Positions 25,148-32,490 of a stretch of DNA of 32,490 nt are shown in pieces. The notes below the pieces were generated by a model, which had not been told where the DNA came from, did no database searches, and saw nothing but the letters and a program-made list of their open reading frames with translations. The number at the start of each line of letters is the position of its first letter. Within the stretch, counting starts at the first letter, position 1. A program made the position numbers and the translations under genes. The DNA is from Candidatus Yanofskybacteria bacterium RIFCSPLOWO2_01_FULL_49_17. GTDB lineage: Bacteria; Patescibacteriota; Minisyncoccia; 2-02-FULL-40-12; GWA2-44-9. Where the stretch lies: assembly GCA_001795695.1 (NCBI GenBank), contig MGKO01000007.1:35978-68467 (forward strand), written 5' to 3'.

Positions 25148-25762
25148 ATGAAAGTTTGTCTTGATCTCCACGATTTCAGTATCGTAAATAACCGTCTGGA
25201 GCTTTTGTTGAAATTAAAGGAGCGTTTTCCCGGATTTAAAATTTCTCTTTTTACCGTCGCTACGGACATAAGCGCGGATTGGGGACCGTTTTGTATCCGC
25301 GGGGATTTTTTAAAGGAAATTAAAAAGCATCTGGATTGGATTCAAATAATCCCGCACGGTTTAACTCACAACAAAGAGCTGGAATTCTGCGATTACGATA
25401 CTTTTAAGGATAAAATTATACCGGCAATAAAAGATGCTTTTGACAGAGATGGATTGCCTTTTGAAAAAGGTTTCTGCGCTCCTCATTGGAGGTGGAGCGA
25501 AGGAGTAGTCAGGGCGTTGGATGAAGAAGGATGGTGGGGAGCGGTAGACAGAAATCAGCCGAACATGCTTTCCACAAAAAAGTTCTACAGATTTTCGCAT
25601 AGTTTGCATGAGCCGTATCACGAGTCGGGAGCCGAAGTGTTAAAGTTACACGGACATGTTTACGGACTCAAAAATGATTTAGGCAAATGTCTTGCCGGTC
25701 TTTTGAAATTACCCCAATCGGCCGAGTGGCATTTTGTAACAGAGTTTTTAGAATCCCGTTAG
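25148..25762 (+). CDS. Polysaccharide deacetylase-like protein
   Basis: VCLDLHDFS, IIPHGLTHNKE, GFCAPHWRWSEGVVRALDEEGWWGAVDRN. Confidence 0.75.
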   Translation: MKVCLDLHDFSIVNNRLELLLKLKERFPGFKISLFTVATDISADWGPFCIRGDFLKEIKKHLDWIQIIPHGLTHNKELEFCDYDTFKDKIIPAIKDAFDRDGLPFEKGFCAPHWRWSEGVVRALDEEGWWGAVDRNQPNMLSTKKFYRFSHSLHEPYHESGAEVLKLHGHVYGLKNDLGKCLAGLLKLPQSAEWHFVTEFLESR

Positions 25763-26034
25763 AGCCAATATGTACTATTATGTCTATGTATTACAGAGTA
25801 AAAAGGACAAGTGCCATTATACTGGCTTTACGGTGGATATACGGAAGCGCCTTAAAGAACATAATGAAGGGTTATATGAATCGTGGACAAAAGGAAGAGG
25901 ACCGTTTGAACTAATATATTGCGAAATGTGTAAAAATAAAGAAGATGCGAGAAAAAGAGAAACATATCTTAAAACCGGCATGGGTAAGCGCTACTTGAAA
26001 AACAGGTTAAGGCGCTTCCTGGCTCTAACGGGAT
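25753..26034. mobile_element. 282-bp element: GIY-YIG nuclease gene between 15-bp terminal inverted repeats
   Basis: ATCCCGTTAGAGCCA (25753-25767) and TGGCTCTAACGGGAT (26020-26034), perfect; first 11 bp identical to the 17171 and 21424 elements. Confidence 0.9.
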
Positions 26035-26036
26035 GA
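25770..26036 (+). CDS. GIY-YIG nuclease domain protein
   Basis: MYYYVYVLQSKKDKCHYTGFTVDIRKRLKEHNEG...GPFELIYCEMCKNKEDARKRETYLKTGMGKRYL. Confidence 0.95.
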   Translation: MYYYVYVLQSKKDKCHYTGFTVDIRKRLKEHNEGLYESWTKGRGPFELIYCEMCKNKEDARKRETYLKTGMGKRYLKNRLRRFLALTG

Positions 26037-26725
26037 AACCAGCTATAATCTACTATACTTCAAACCGGGAAAACGAAGAGTTTGAGCAAAAAATCAGGGA
26101 TAATATCTTGAATATTTGTGGCGGCATACCGATTGTTTCCGTGTCCCAAAAACCAATAGATTTCGGGAAGAATATCTGCATCGGCGAGGTTGGCGTCAAT
26201 GACGACAATCTTTTTAGGCAGGTGCAAATAGCTTGTCAAAATACAGATGCCGATTATGTTATAACGACAGAAGCGGATGTCATTTATCCGGAAGATTATT
26301 TTAAATTTATTCCGTCAAGTTTATCCCAAGTTTACAGAAGCGATAATATGTGGATTTTGTATAAGAGCAAGAGAAGGACCAGGTATTATAAAAAAGAATA
26401 TTCTGAAGGTGGCCAGGTAATCGGAAGAGAGTTTTACTTATCCATACTTGAAAAAGCGCTTAAGAATCTGCCCTTGTGGAACCCGCTTGTGTATAAAAAT
26501 GGCGCTTGTCTGGATTGTCCGGATCACCAAGGACCGGTTAACAAAATAAGAAACCCATTTACTTACAGCCGGATAAAATGGCAATATTTCCACACAGACC
26601 CGATCATAAGCGTAAAGACAAACAAGGGATTGAGATCTTATGGCGGAAGAGCTTCAGAATACAGAGGCGACTTACCAGTTTGGGGAAATTGCGAAAACCT
26701 AAAGCAAAGATTTGGAATTTTATGA
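26033..26725 (+). CDS. Glycosyltransferase-like protein
   Basis: MKPAIIYYTSNRENEEF...PIDFGKNICIGEVG...VITTEADVIYPEDYF; paralogous to 28182 and 29449 genes. Confidence 0.7.
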   Translation: MKPAIIYYTSNRENEEFEQKIRDNILNICGGIPIVSVSQKPIDFGKNICIGEVGVNDDNLFRQVQIACQNTDADYVITTEADVIYPEDYFKFIPSSLSQVYRSDNMWILYKSKRRTRYYKKEYSEGGQVIGREFYLSILEKALKNLPLWNPLVYKNGACLDCPDHQGPVNKIRNPFTYSRIKWQYFHTDPIISVKTNKGLRSYGGRASEYRGDLPVWGNCENLKQRFGIL

Positions 26726-27573
26726 TAAATTACATGCTCTCATTTTTTGCAAAACATTCTTTTTTGGCCAATCAGAGATTTCCCAAAAGCAAAGATTTGA
26801 CAATAGTAAGATTGTCTTCGGAAATCCGCGCCAAACAAATCGCCGAGTATATCGGTGGCAAATATAATCCAAAAGACGGTTACGAAAACAACACCTGCGT
26901 CTATATTAAGCCGGGAAACGTGGACAGAATTCGCGATACGGATTACGTGGATTTTTCCGACGGTTTATATACAGGGCTTCTTGAGAAACTGAAACAAAGA
27001 CCTCAAATTAAGGTCCTCGCACACTCAACCCATCTATATAAGTATCTTAAAGACAGATTACCGAACGAAATTATTTACCTCCCCCAGCAACACCTTAACT
27101 GGGAAAGAGCCAAAAGGGACAGGAAAGAAGTGACAACCGGCGGGTATATAGGCAGTTCTTCGTCGATTTCAATAAAATTAAATACGGAAGTAAAAGAGGC
27201 TTTGGAGAAAATAGGGATGGATTACGTAATGTGCTATAACTGGAGGAGTAGGGAAGACGCGATAAATTTTTATAAAGGAATAGATTTCTTAGTTGTATAT
27301 GGCTATGGAAATTCCGATAAAAATAATCCGTGTGCCCAGCCAACCAAAATGATAAACGCCGCGTCGTTTGGGATACCTTCATTTGCGAGTTGGCAAGTTG
27401 GGTATGAGGAATTTGAGGACTATTATATGCGGTTTAAAACCATGGATGACCTGGTGGAGGAGGTACAAAAACTTAAAGATAATATTTATTACGACAAATA
27501 TGCGGAAAAGATAATCAAAAAAGCCGAGGAGTATCATATCAGCAAGATTGCCGAACTATATAAAAAACTATGA
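26722..27573 (+). CDS. Glycosyltransferase-like protein (GT-B/GT4 type)
   Basis: KVLAHSTHLYKYLKDRLPNEIIYLPQQHLNW...CAQPTKMINAASFGIPSFASWQVGYEEF; ATG at 26722 preferred. Confidence 0.7.
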   Translation: MINYMLSFFAKHSFLANQRFPKSKDLTIVRLSSEIRAKQIAEYIGGKYNPKDGYENNTCVYIKPGNVDRIRDTDYVDFSDGLYTGLLEKLKQRPQIKVLAHSTHLYKYLKDRLPNEIIYLPQQHLNWERAKRDRKEVTTGGYIGSSSSISIKLNTEVKEALEKIGMDYVMCYNWRSREDAINFYKGIDFLVVYGYGNSDKNNPCAQPTKMINAASFGIPSFASWQVGYEEFEDYYMRFKTMDDLVEEVQKLKDNIYYDKYAEKIIKKAEEYHISKIAELYKKL

Positions 27574-28175
27574 AAATAATAGACGAACTTAATTTACCCG
27601 GACAACAAGTGGAGATCCCTGATTGCACTAGAGATGATTTGCCAGAATTTTTTAAAGAAATGGGATACAAAGTCGGAGCGGAAATTGGCGTTTATACTGG
27701 CGGTTTTTCAGAAACATTGTGTAAGGTTGGTTTAAAGTTATATCCTATTGACCCATGGCGACTTTATCCTGATTATCAAAAAAATACACATTGTAGCCAA
27801 GGGGAAATGGAAAAGCAGTATGAAATGGTAAAAAAGAGAATGGCTTCTTATGACTGCGTGATTATGCGCAAAACATCAATGGAGGCGATAAAGGATTTTA
27901 AGGATGGAAGTCTGGACTTTGTTTATATAGACAGCAACCATAGTTTTAAATATATTGCTGAAGATATTTGGGAATGGTCAAAGAAAGTCAAAAAAGGCGG
28001 GATAATTTCCGGGCATGACTATTGGGATGGGAATCGTCCATTTTATTGCAATGTTAAGACGGTGGTTGATGCATATACTAAAGCTGCCCGGCTGGATAAG
28101 TGGTATATTTTGGGGAAGCAATTTAACGGCAAGGGGGACAAAATCAGAAGTTGGTTTTGGTTTAATCCTAAATAA
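27570..28175 (+). CDS. Class I SAM-dependent methyltransferase
   Basis: GYKVGAEIGVYTGGFSETLCKVGLKLYPIDPW...SLDFVYIDSNHSFKYIAEDIWEWSKKVKKGGIISGHDY. Confidence 0.85.
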   Translation: MKIIDELNLPGQQVEIPDCTRDDLPEFFKEMGYKVGAEIGVYTGGFSETLCKVGLKLYPIDPWRLYPDYQKNTHCSQGEMEKQYEMVKKRMASYDCVIMRKTSMEAIKDFKDGSLDFVYIDSNHSFKYIAEDIWEWSKKVKKGGIISGHDYWDGNRPFYCNVKTVVDAYTKAARLDKWYILGKQFNGKGDKIRSWFWFNPK

Positions 28176-28181
28176 TCCAAC

Positions 28182-28850
28182 ATGAAAGATATCACGATAA
28201 TATTCACAACCTATAATAAAGTACCAAAAGAGTGGGCAAAATACCACAAAGAAGTTTTGTTGGAAGCAATAGGCGACGCTCCAGTCATCAGTGTGACCAA
28301 AGAATCGACAGATTGGGGAGTAAATCTTTTACAAGATGAATACGGTATAGACAATCTGTTCAGGCAGTTTCTCCGGGCGGCCAAAATAGCTACGACACCA
28401 TATGTGGCAGTTGCCGAGGATGATACTTTATATCCCAAAGAACATTTTGAATATAGACCGCCATTAGACAAGGTTGCCTATGACCTGAATCGGTGGGCAA
28501 TACTGGCTTGGACCAAACCGATGTATTTCCATAAACCGGGTATATGCAATGCTGGAATGATCGCTCCAAGAGAACTTTTAATAAAGGCGATAGAAGAAAG
28601 ATTTAACGGCCGGACTCACCTTCCGGAGATGCTCCAAAAAGAAATAGGCCGCAATGAGTACGAAAAAAGATATGGCATAACCGAAATTCTAACTGCTCCA
28701 TATTATGGTGCCTACCCATTCATAGGTATCTGTCATACTGGATCCGTAGAGATTGATCAGCAGAAGAAGATTAAAAGAGTGTGGCCAGTAAGGGCTTATG
28801 ACATTCCAAAGTGGGGTAGGGCGGAGGAAATAATTAAAAAATTCCAATGA
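28182..28850 (+). CDS. Glycosyltransferase-like protein
   Basis: APVISVTKESTDWGVNLLQDEYG...YVAVAEDDTLYPKEHFEYRPP. Confidence 0.7.
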   Translation: MKDITIIFTTYNKVPKEWAKYHKEVLLEAIGDAPVISVTKESTDWGVNLLQDEYGIDNLFRQFLRAAKIATTPYVAVAEDDTLYPKEHFEYRPPLDKVAYDLNRWAILAWTKPMYFHKPGICNAGMIAPRELLIKAIEERFNGRTHLPEMLQKEIGRNEYEKRYGITEILTAPYYGAYPFIGICHTGSVEIDQQKKIKRVWPVRAYDIPKWGRAEEIIKKFQ

Positions 28851-29449
28851 AAATTATTGAAGGAATAAAACAAGAAGGGAAGCCGTTTGAAATCCCTGAT
28901 TGCACCAGAGACGATTTACCCGAGTTTTTTAAGGAAATGGGATACAGGGTTGGTGTGGAAATTGGGGTTCAGCGTGGCTATTACACAAAAAGTCTTTGCG
29001 AGGCGGGGCTAAAAGTATATGGAATAGACCCGTGGTTGCGATATGACGATAATCTATTGAGTTTAAAACAATATTTACACGATAAAAATTATGAAGAATC
29101 CAAAGCTACGCTTGCCCCATATGACTGCACCCTCATAAGAAAAACATCCATGGGAGCCATAAAAGATTTTGAAAATGAGAGTTTAGATTTTGTTTACATA
29201 GACGGTAATCATAGTTTTAAATACTTAACTGAAGACATTTTTGAATGGTCGAAAAAAGTGCGTAAGGGTGGTGTGATTTCTGGACACGACTATATCAATC
29301 GTGGGCCAGCAGGGTATTGTGATGTTAAATGGGTGATTGATGCATATACCATGGCTATGAAATTACCTAAATGGTTTATTTTGGGTAGAAAAAAGGCTTT
29401 GTCTGGAGAACGGGCAGATGAATGCAGAAGTTGGTTTTGGATAAAATAA
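28847..29449 (+). CDS. Class I SAM-dependent methyltransferase, paralog of 27570-28175
   Basis: PFEIPDCTRDDLPEFFKEMGYRVGVEIGVQRGYYTKSLCEAGLKVYGIDPW. Confidence 0.85.
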   Translation: MKIIEGIKQEGKPFEIPDCTRDDLPEFFKEMGYRVGVEIGVQRGYYTKSLCEAGLKVYGIDPWLRYDDNLLSLKQYLHDKNYEESKATLAPYDCTLIRKTSMGAIKDFENESLDFVYIDGNHSFKYLTEDIFEWSKKVRKGGVISGHDYINRGPAGYCDVKWVIDAYTMAMKLPKWFILGRKKALSGERADECRSWFWIK

Positions 29450-30135
29450 TGAAATCAATTATTTACTACACCGACAATAGACCCGATGAAGAGATACTCT
29501 CAAAAGTGCAAGAGAGTATTTTTAAAAGCGGATTGCCAATTATTAGTTGTTCTTTAAAACCAATTGATTTTGGAAAAAATATTGTTCTTGATTTGGAGTG
29601 TGGACCGGTGACAATGATTAAACAGATTCTCACCGCATTGGAAGCAAGTGAGGGAGAATATATATTTTTCTGTGAACACGATGTTTTATACGATAAATCA
29701 CATTTTAATTTTACTCCGCCGGACAAAGAAGCTTTTTATTACAATACGAATGTTTGGAGATGGGACTATGAAGGTGATAAAGTCATAACATACGACAGCC
29801 TAAGGTCTTTATCGGGATTGTGCGTATTTAGAGAAAAGGCCTTGGAACATTTTAAGAAAAGATTAGCCACAATAATAGAAAGAGGATTTGATAAGATACC
29901 GGGGAAAAATCCAAGCTGGGCAAGAAAGATGGGATATGAACCTGGCAAAAAAACAGGGGAAAAAACAGATGAATGGCGGTCAAAGTACCCCAATATAGAT
30001 ATCCGTCACAAAAAAACAATGACGCCGATAAAAATGACAATAGAAAGCTTTAGGCATAAACCAACCGGTTGGAAAGAATCAACGATAGACCAGTTGTCGG
30101 GGTGGGATTTAAAAGAAATGTTTAACTTACGCTAA
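29449..30135 (+). CDS. Glycosyltransferase-like protein
   Basis: MKSIIYYTDNRPDEEIL...PIDFGKNIVLDLECG...YIFFCEHDVLYDKSHFNFTPPD; TAATG overlap with the upstream gene. Confidence 0.7.
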   Translation: MKSIIYYTDNRPDEEILSKVQESIFKSGLPIISCSLKPIDFGKNIVLDLECGPVTMIKQILTALEASEGEYIFFCEHDVLYDKSHFNFTPPDKEAFYYNTNVWRWDYEGDKVITYDSLRSLSGLCVFREKALEHFKKRLATIIERGFDKIPGKNPSWARKMGYEPGKKTGEKTDEWRSKYPNIDIRHKKTMTPIKMTIESFRHKPTGWKESTIDQLSGWDLKEMFNLR

Positions 30136-30138
30136 ATT

Positions 30139-31149
30139 ATGGCTAAAGAACTTAGTATTTTAATTCCTTCCCGTTCGGAAATGTTCTTAGCCCGCACGAT
30201 AGAGGATATTTTGGCGAACGTTGAGGCGGACACGGAGGTAATTGCGGTCCTTGATGGCCAGTGGGCAGAACCGCCGATTCAACATCACGAAAGAGTGAAT
30301 TTAATTTATGTTCCCGAAGCTATCGGCCAGCGTGCGGGAGCCAATCTTGCCTGCCGCCTTTCCAAGGCCAAATACATAATGAAAGTTGACGCCCATTGCT
30401 CTTTTGACAAGGGGTTTGACCGCAAAATGCTGGAGGCATTTAAGGAAACAGGGGATAATGTAACAATGGCGCCGACTATGAGGAATCTTTGGGCTTTTGA
30501 CTGGAAGTGCATGAAATGCGGAAAGAAATGGTACCAAGGCCCAACGCCGACTAAGTGCGCCGAAAACAATTTCAGGGGAACAGGGCAACCGTGTGACAGT
30601 AATAATTTCAAAAGAAAAATGATGTGGGTTGGAAAGAGCAATCCCCAGAGCAATTCTTACTGTTTTGACGCGACTCCTCACTTTCAATATTTCAATGAAT
30701 ACACCAAACGGCCGGAATACAAAGAAGCATTAGAGAAAACCGGTTTGACTGAAACGGCATCTCTTCAGGGTTCTTGTTTTATGTGTACCCGCGATAAATA
30801 TTGGGAGCTTGAGTTGTGTGACGAAAAATTGGGCAATTGGGGGAATCAGGGAATAGAGGTGGCGGTGAAAACTTGGCTGTCAGGCGGCAGGGTATTAGTC
30901 AATCATAAAACATGGTACGCCCACATGTTCAGGACCCAGGGTGGGGATTTCGGTTTCCCATGGCCGAACTCCGGCAATGAAACCCAAAAAACGAAAGAAA
31001 ACGTTAAAAATCTTTTTTGGAACAACAAATGGCCGAAACAAAAATATCCTCTCTCGTGGCTGTTGGAAAAATTCTGGCCCGTGAAGGGCTGGACTGAAGA
31101 GGACCTAGCGAATCTTAAAAAAATTAATTTTGACTGGTCCAAACCCTAA
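30139..31149 (+). CDS. Glycosyltransferase family 2
   Basis: LSILIPSRSEMFLARTIEDILANVEADTEVIAVLDGQW...KVDAHCSFDKGFD...AVKTWLSGGRVLVNHKTWYAHMF, with an inserted CMKCGKKWYQGPTPTKC segment. Confidence 0.9.
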   Translation: MAKELSILIPSRSEMFLARTIEDILANVEADTEVIAVLDGQWAEPPIQHHERVNLIYVPEAIGQRAGANLACRLSKAKYIMKVDAHCSFDKGFDRKMLEAFKETGDNVTMAPTMRNLWAFDWKCMKCGKKWYQGPTPTKCAENNFRGTGQPCDSNNFKRKMMWVGKSNPQSNSYCFDATPHFQYFNEYTKRPEYKEALEKTGLTETASLQGSCFMCTRDKYWELELCDEKLGNWGNQGIEVAVKTWLSGGRVLVNHKTWYAHMFRTQGGDFGFPWPNSGNETQKTKENVKNLFWNNKWPKQKYPLSWLLEKFWPVKGWTEEDLANLKKINFDWSKP

Positions 31150-31164
31150 ATAATTTTAATCTCT

Positions 31165-31854
31165 ATGAAAATATTAATGACAGGTGGCTCAGGTTTATTG
31201 GGGAAAGAAATAAAGAAGATTGACCCAACGATTATTTCTCCTACTCACATAGAACTTGATATCACCGACACTAATTCAATTGAAGCGACTATTAAAAAAT
31301 ATAGACCCGACAGGATTCTTCATCTTGCCGCTGCCAATAAACCACCGGAGCACGAAACAAATCCCGAACCAGGCCTAACTGTCAATATCATTGGCACAGT
31401 AAATTTATGCCTAGCTTGCCACAGAGCGGGCATAAAACTTATCTACGCTTCCACGGATTATGTTTATACGGGAGCTGGACCACACAAAGAGGATGAGGCA
31501 CTCTTAGCTCCTTCAAGATTTGCCTGGTCTAAATTAGGAGGAGAGTGCGCGGTTCGGATGCTACATAATTTTCTTATTTTGCGCCTGGATTTCGGACCGA
31601 TACCTTTCCCTTGGGAGAAGGTCTATGACAATCAATATGTATCCAAGCTTTATGTAGATAAGATGGCGCCTTTAGTTTTAAAAGCGGTAAAATCTAAAGC
31701 CGAAGGGGTGATGAATCTCGGCGGACCAAGGATAAGTTTGAAAGAATATGCCAGAAAAACGAAACCAAATATAGAAGTTATCCCTAAACCGAATTGGGTT
31801 CCGGAAGATACCAGTATGGATATATCAAAAATGAAGAAAGAATTAAAATTATGA
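31165..31854 (+). CDS. NAD-dependent epimerase / RmlD-like sugar reductase
   Basis: MKILMTGGSGLLGKEI, RILHLAAANKPP, LIYASTDYVYTG. Confidence 0.88.
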   Translation: MKILMTGGSGLLGKEIKKIDPTIISPTHIELDITDTNSIEATIKKYRPDRILHLAAANKPPEHETNPEPGLTVNIIGTVNLCLACHRAGIKLIYASTDYVYTGAGPHKEDEALLAPSRFAWSKLGGECAVRMLHNFLILRLDFGPIPFPWEKVYDNQYVSKLYVDKMAPLVLKAVKSKAEGVMNLGGPRISLKEYARKTKPNIEVIPKPNWVPEDTSMDISKMKKELKL

Positions 31855-32490
31855 AATTAAATCTTGGCTGTGGCAAGGAACATAAAGAAGGATATGTCAA
31901 TATAGACATCCAGGAGCCTTGTGATTTAAAGCATGACCTCCGAACCCCCTTGCCCTTTGCCGACGATTCTGTCGACGAAATATTCAGTGAGGGTAATGTT
32001 ATTTCCCTCTTTTCGCTTAAAGAATGGCGGGATCTAAAAAAGGAGATGGCTCGGGTTCTCAAGGTCGGCGGCAAGTTAGAGATTATCCTTCTGGATTTTG
32101 AATATGTGCTTAAGGCATTTTTAGATAACAAGAATGGAGAAAGGTGGGGTTTATGGTGGCTGACAATATTTTCGGGTCAAGAAAACGAGTACAATTTTGC
32201 CAAAAATGGCTTTACTTATGAAAAATTGGTAGCTGATTTATTTGATGAAGGGATGGTTAATTTTAGCAGGAAAAGAGAGATTGGGGGAGATCCAAGATTT
32301 ATTCATTTAATTTGTTATAAACAATCACATGATCAGAAGATAAAGGAGACCATGAAAATCCTAATTGGCACGCCAATACACGAATGCAAAGATTATGCCA
32401 TGGAGAGATGGCTGGAGAACGTGTCCAAGCTGGAATATCCGGCTGATTTTATGATGGTGGACAATTCTCCGGGGCTTGAATACGTGGAGA
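31851..32490 (+). CDS. SAM methyltransferase-like domain read in frame into a possible glycosyltransferase-like domain (runs off the window)
   Basis: Translated by eye: MKLNLGCGKEHKEGYVNIDIQEPCDLKHDLRTPLPFADDSVDE... then ...MKILIGTPIHECKDYAMERWLENVSKLEYPADFMMVDNSPGLEYVE with no stop seen. Confidence 0.75.
   Translation, partial: MKLNLGCGKEHKEGYVNIDIQEPCDLKHDLRTPLPFADDSVDEIFSEGNVISLFSLKEWRDLKKEMARVLKVGGKLEIILLDFEYVLKAFLDNKNGERWGLWWLTIFSGQENEYNFAKNGFTYEKLVADLFDEGMVNFSRKREIGGDPRFIHLICYKQSHDQKIKETMKILIGTPIHECKDYAMERWLENVSKLEYPADFMMVDNSPGLEYVE

Noticed and set aside
20784-31854. Prophage
   Set aside because: Only one phage-like protein; no integrase, terminase, portal or capsid gene and no att-like direct repeats seen.
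1-32490. CRISPR array, tRNA or rRNA genes
   Set aside because: No regularly spaced direct repeats and no recognisable tRNA/rRNA motifs found by eye on either strand; a covariance scan was not possible.

Overview
The window looks like a chromosome segment of a Candidate Phyla Radiation (Patescibacteria/Parcubacteria-type) bacterium; this is inferred from gene style, not proven. Positions 1-20000 are mostly core genes: a CIRCE-controlled hrcA-grpE-dnaK operon, a separate truncated dnaJ, efp, fmt, a four-helix-bundle gene, def, a PriA-like protein without recognisable helicase motifs, gltX, an M23 peptidase, a type II NADH dehydrogenase and a tatC/tatA cassette with a tiny twin-arginine substrate. 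Positions 21500-32490 hold a co-oriented, translationally coupled array of paralogous glycosyltransferases and methyltransferases. The best candidate for an undescribed system is a family of palindromic elements ending in ATCCC...GGGAT. One copy (25753-26034) carries a GIY-YIG nuclease gene between perfect 15-bp inverted repeats. Two short copies (17171-17243, inside ndh; 21424-21501) share its first 11 terminal bases and contain internal hairpins. A fourth element (24497-24624) shares only the ATCCC end and the branched layout. Removing two of these insertions with a 2-bp AT duplication restores ATGA and TAATG stop/start overlaps, the junction types used elsewhere in the array. Several other palindrome families lie in frame inside hrcA, dnaJ, priA, ndh and tatC. 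No tRNA, rRNA or CRISPR array was recognised by eye. No searches or folding programs were run.
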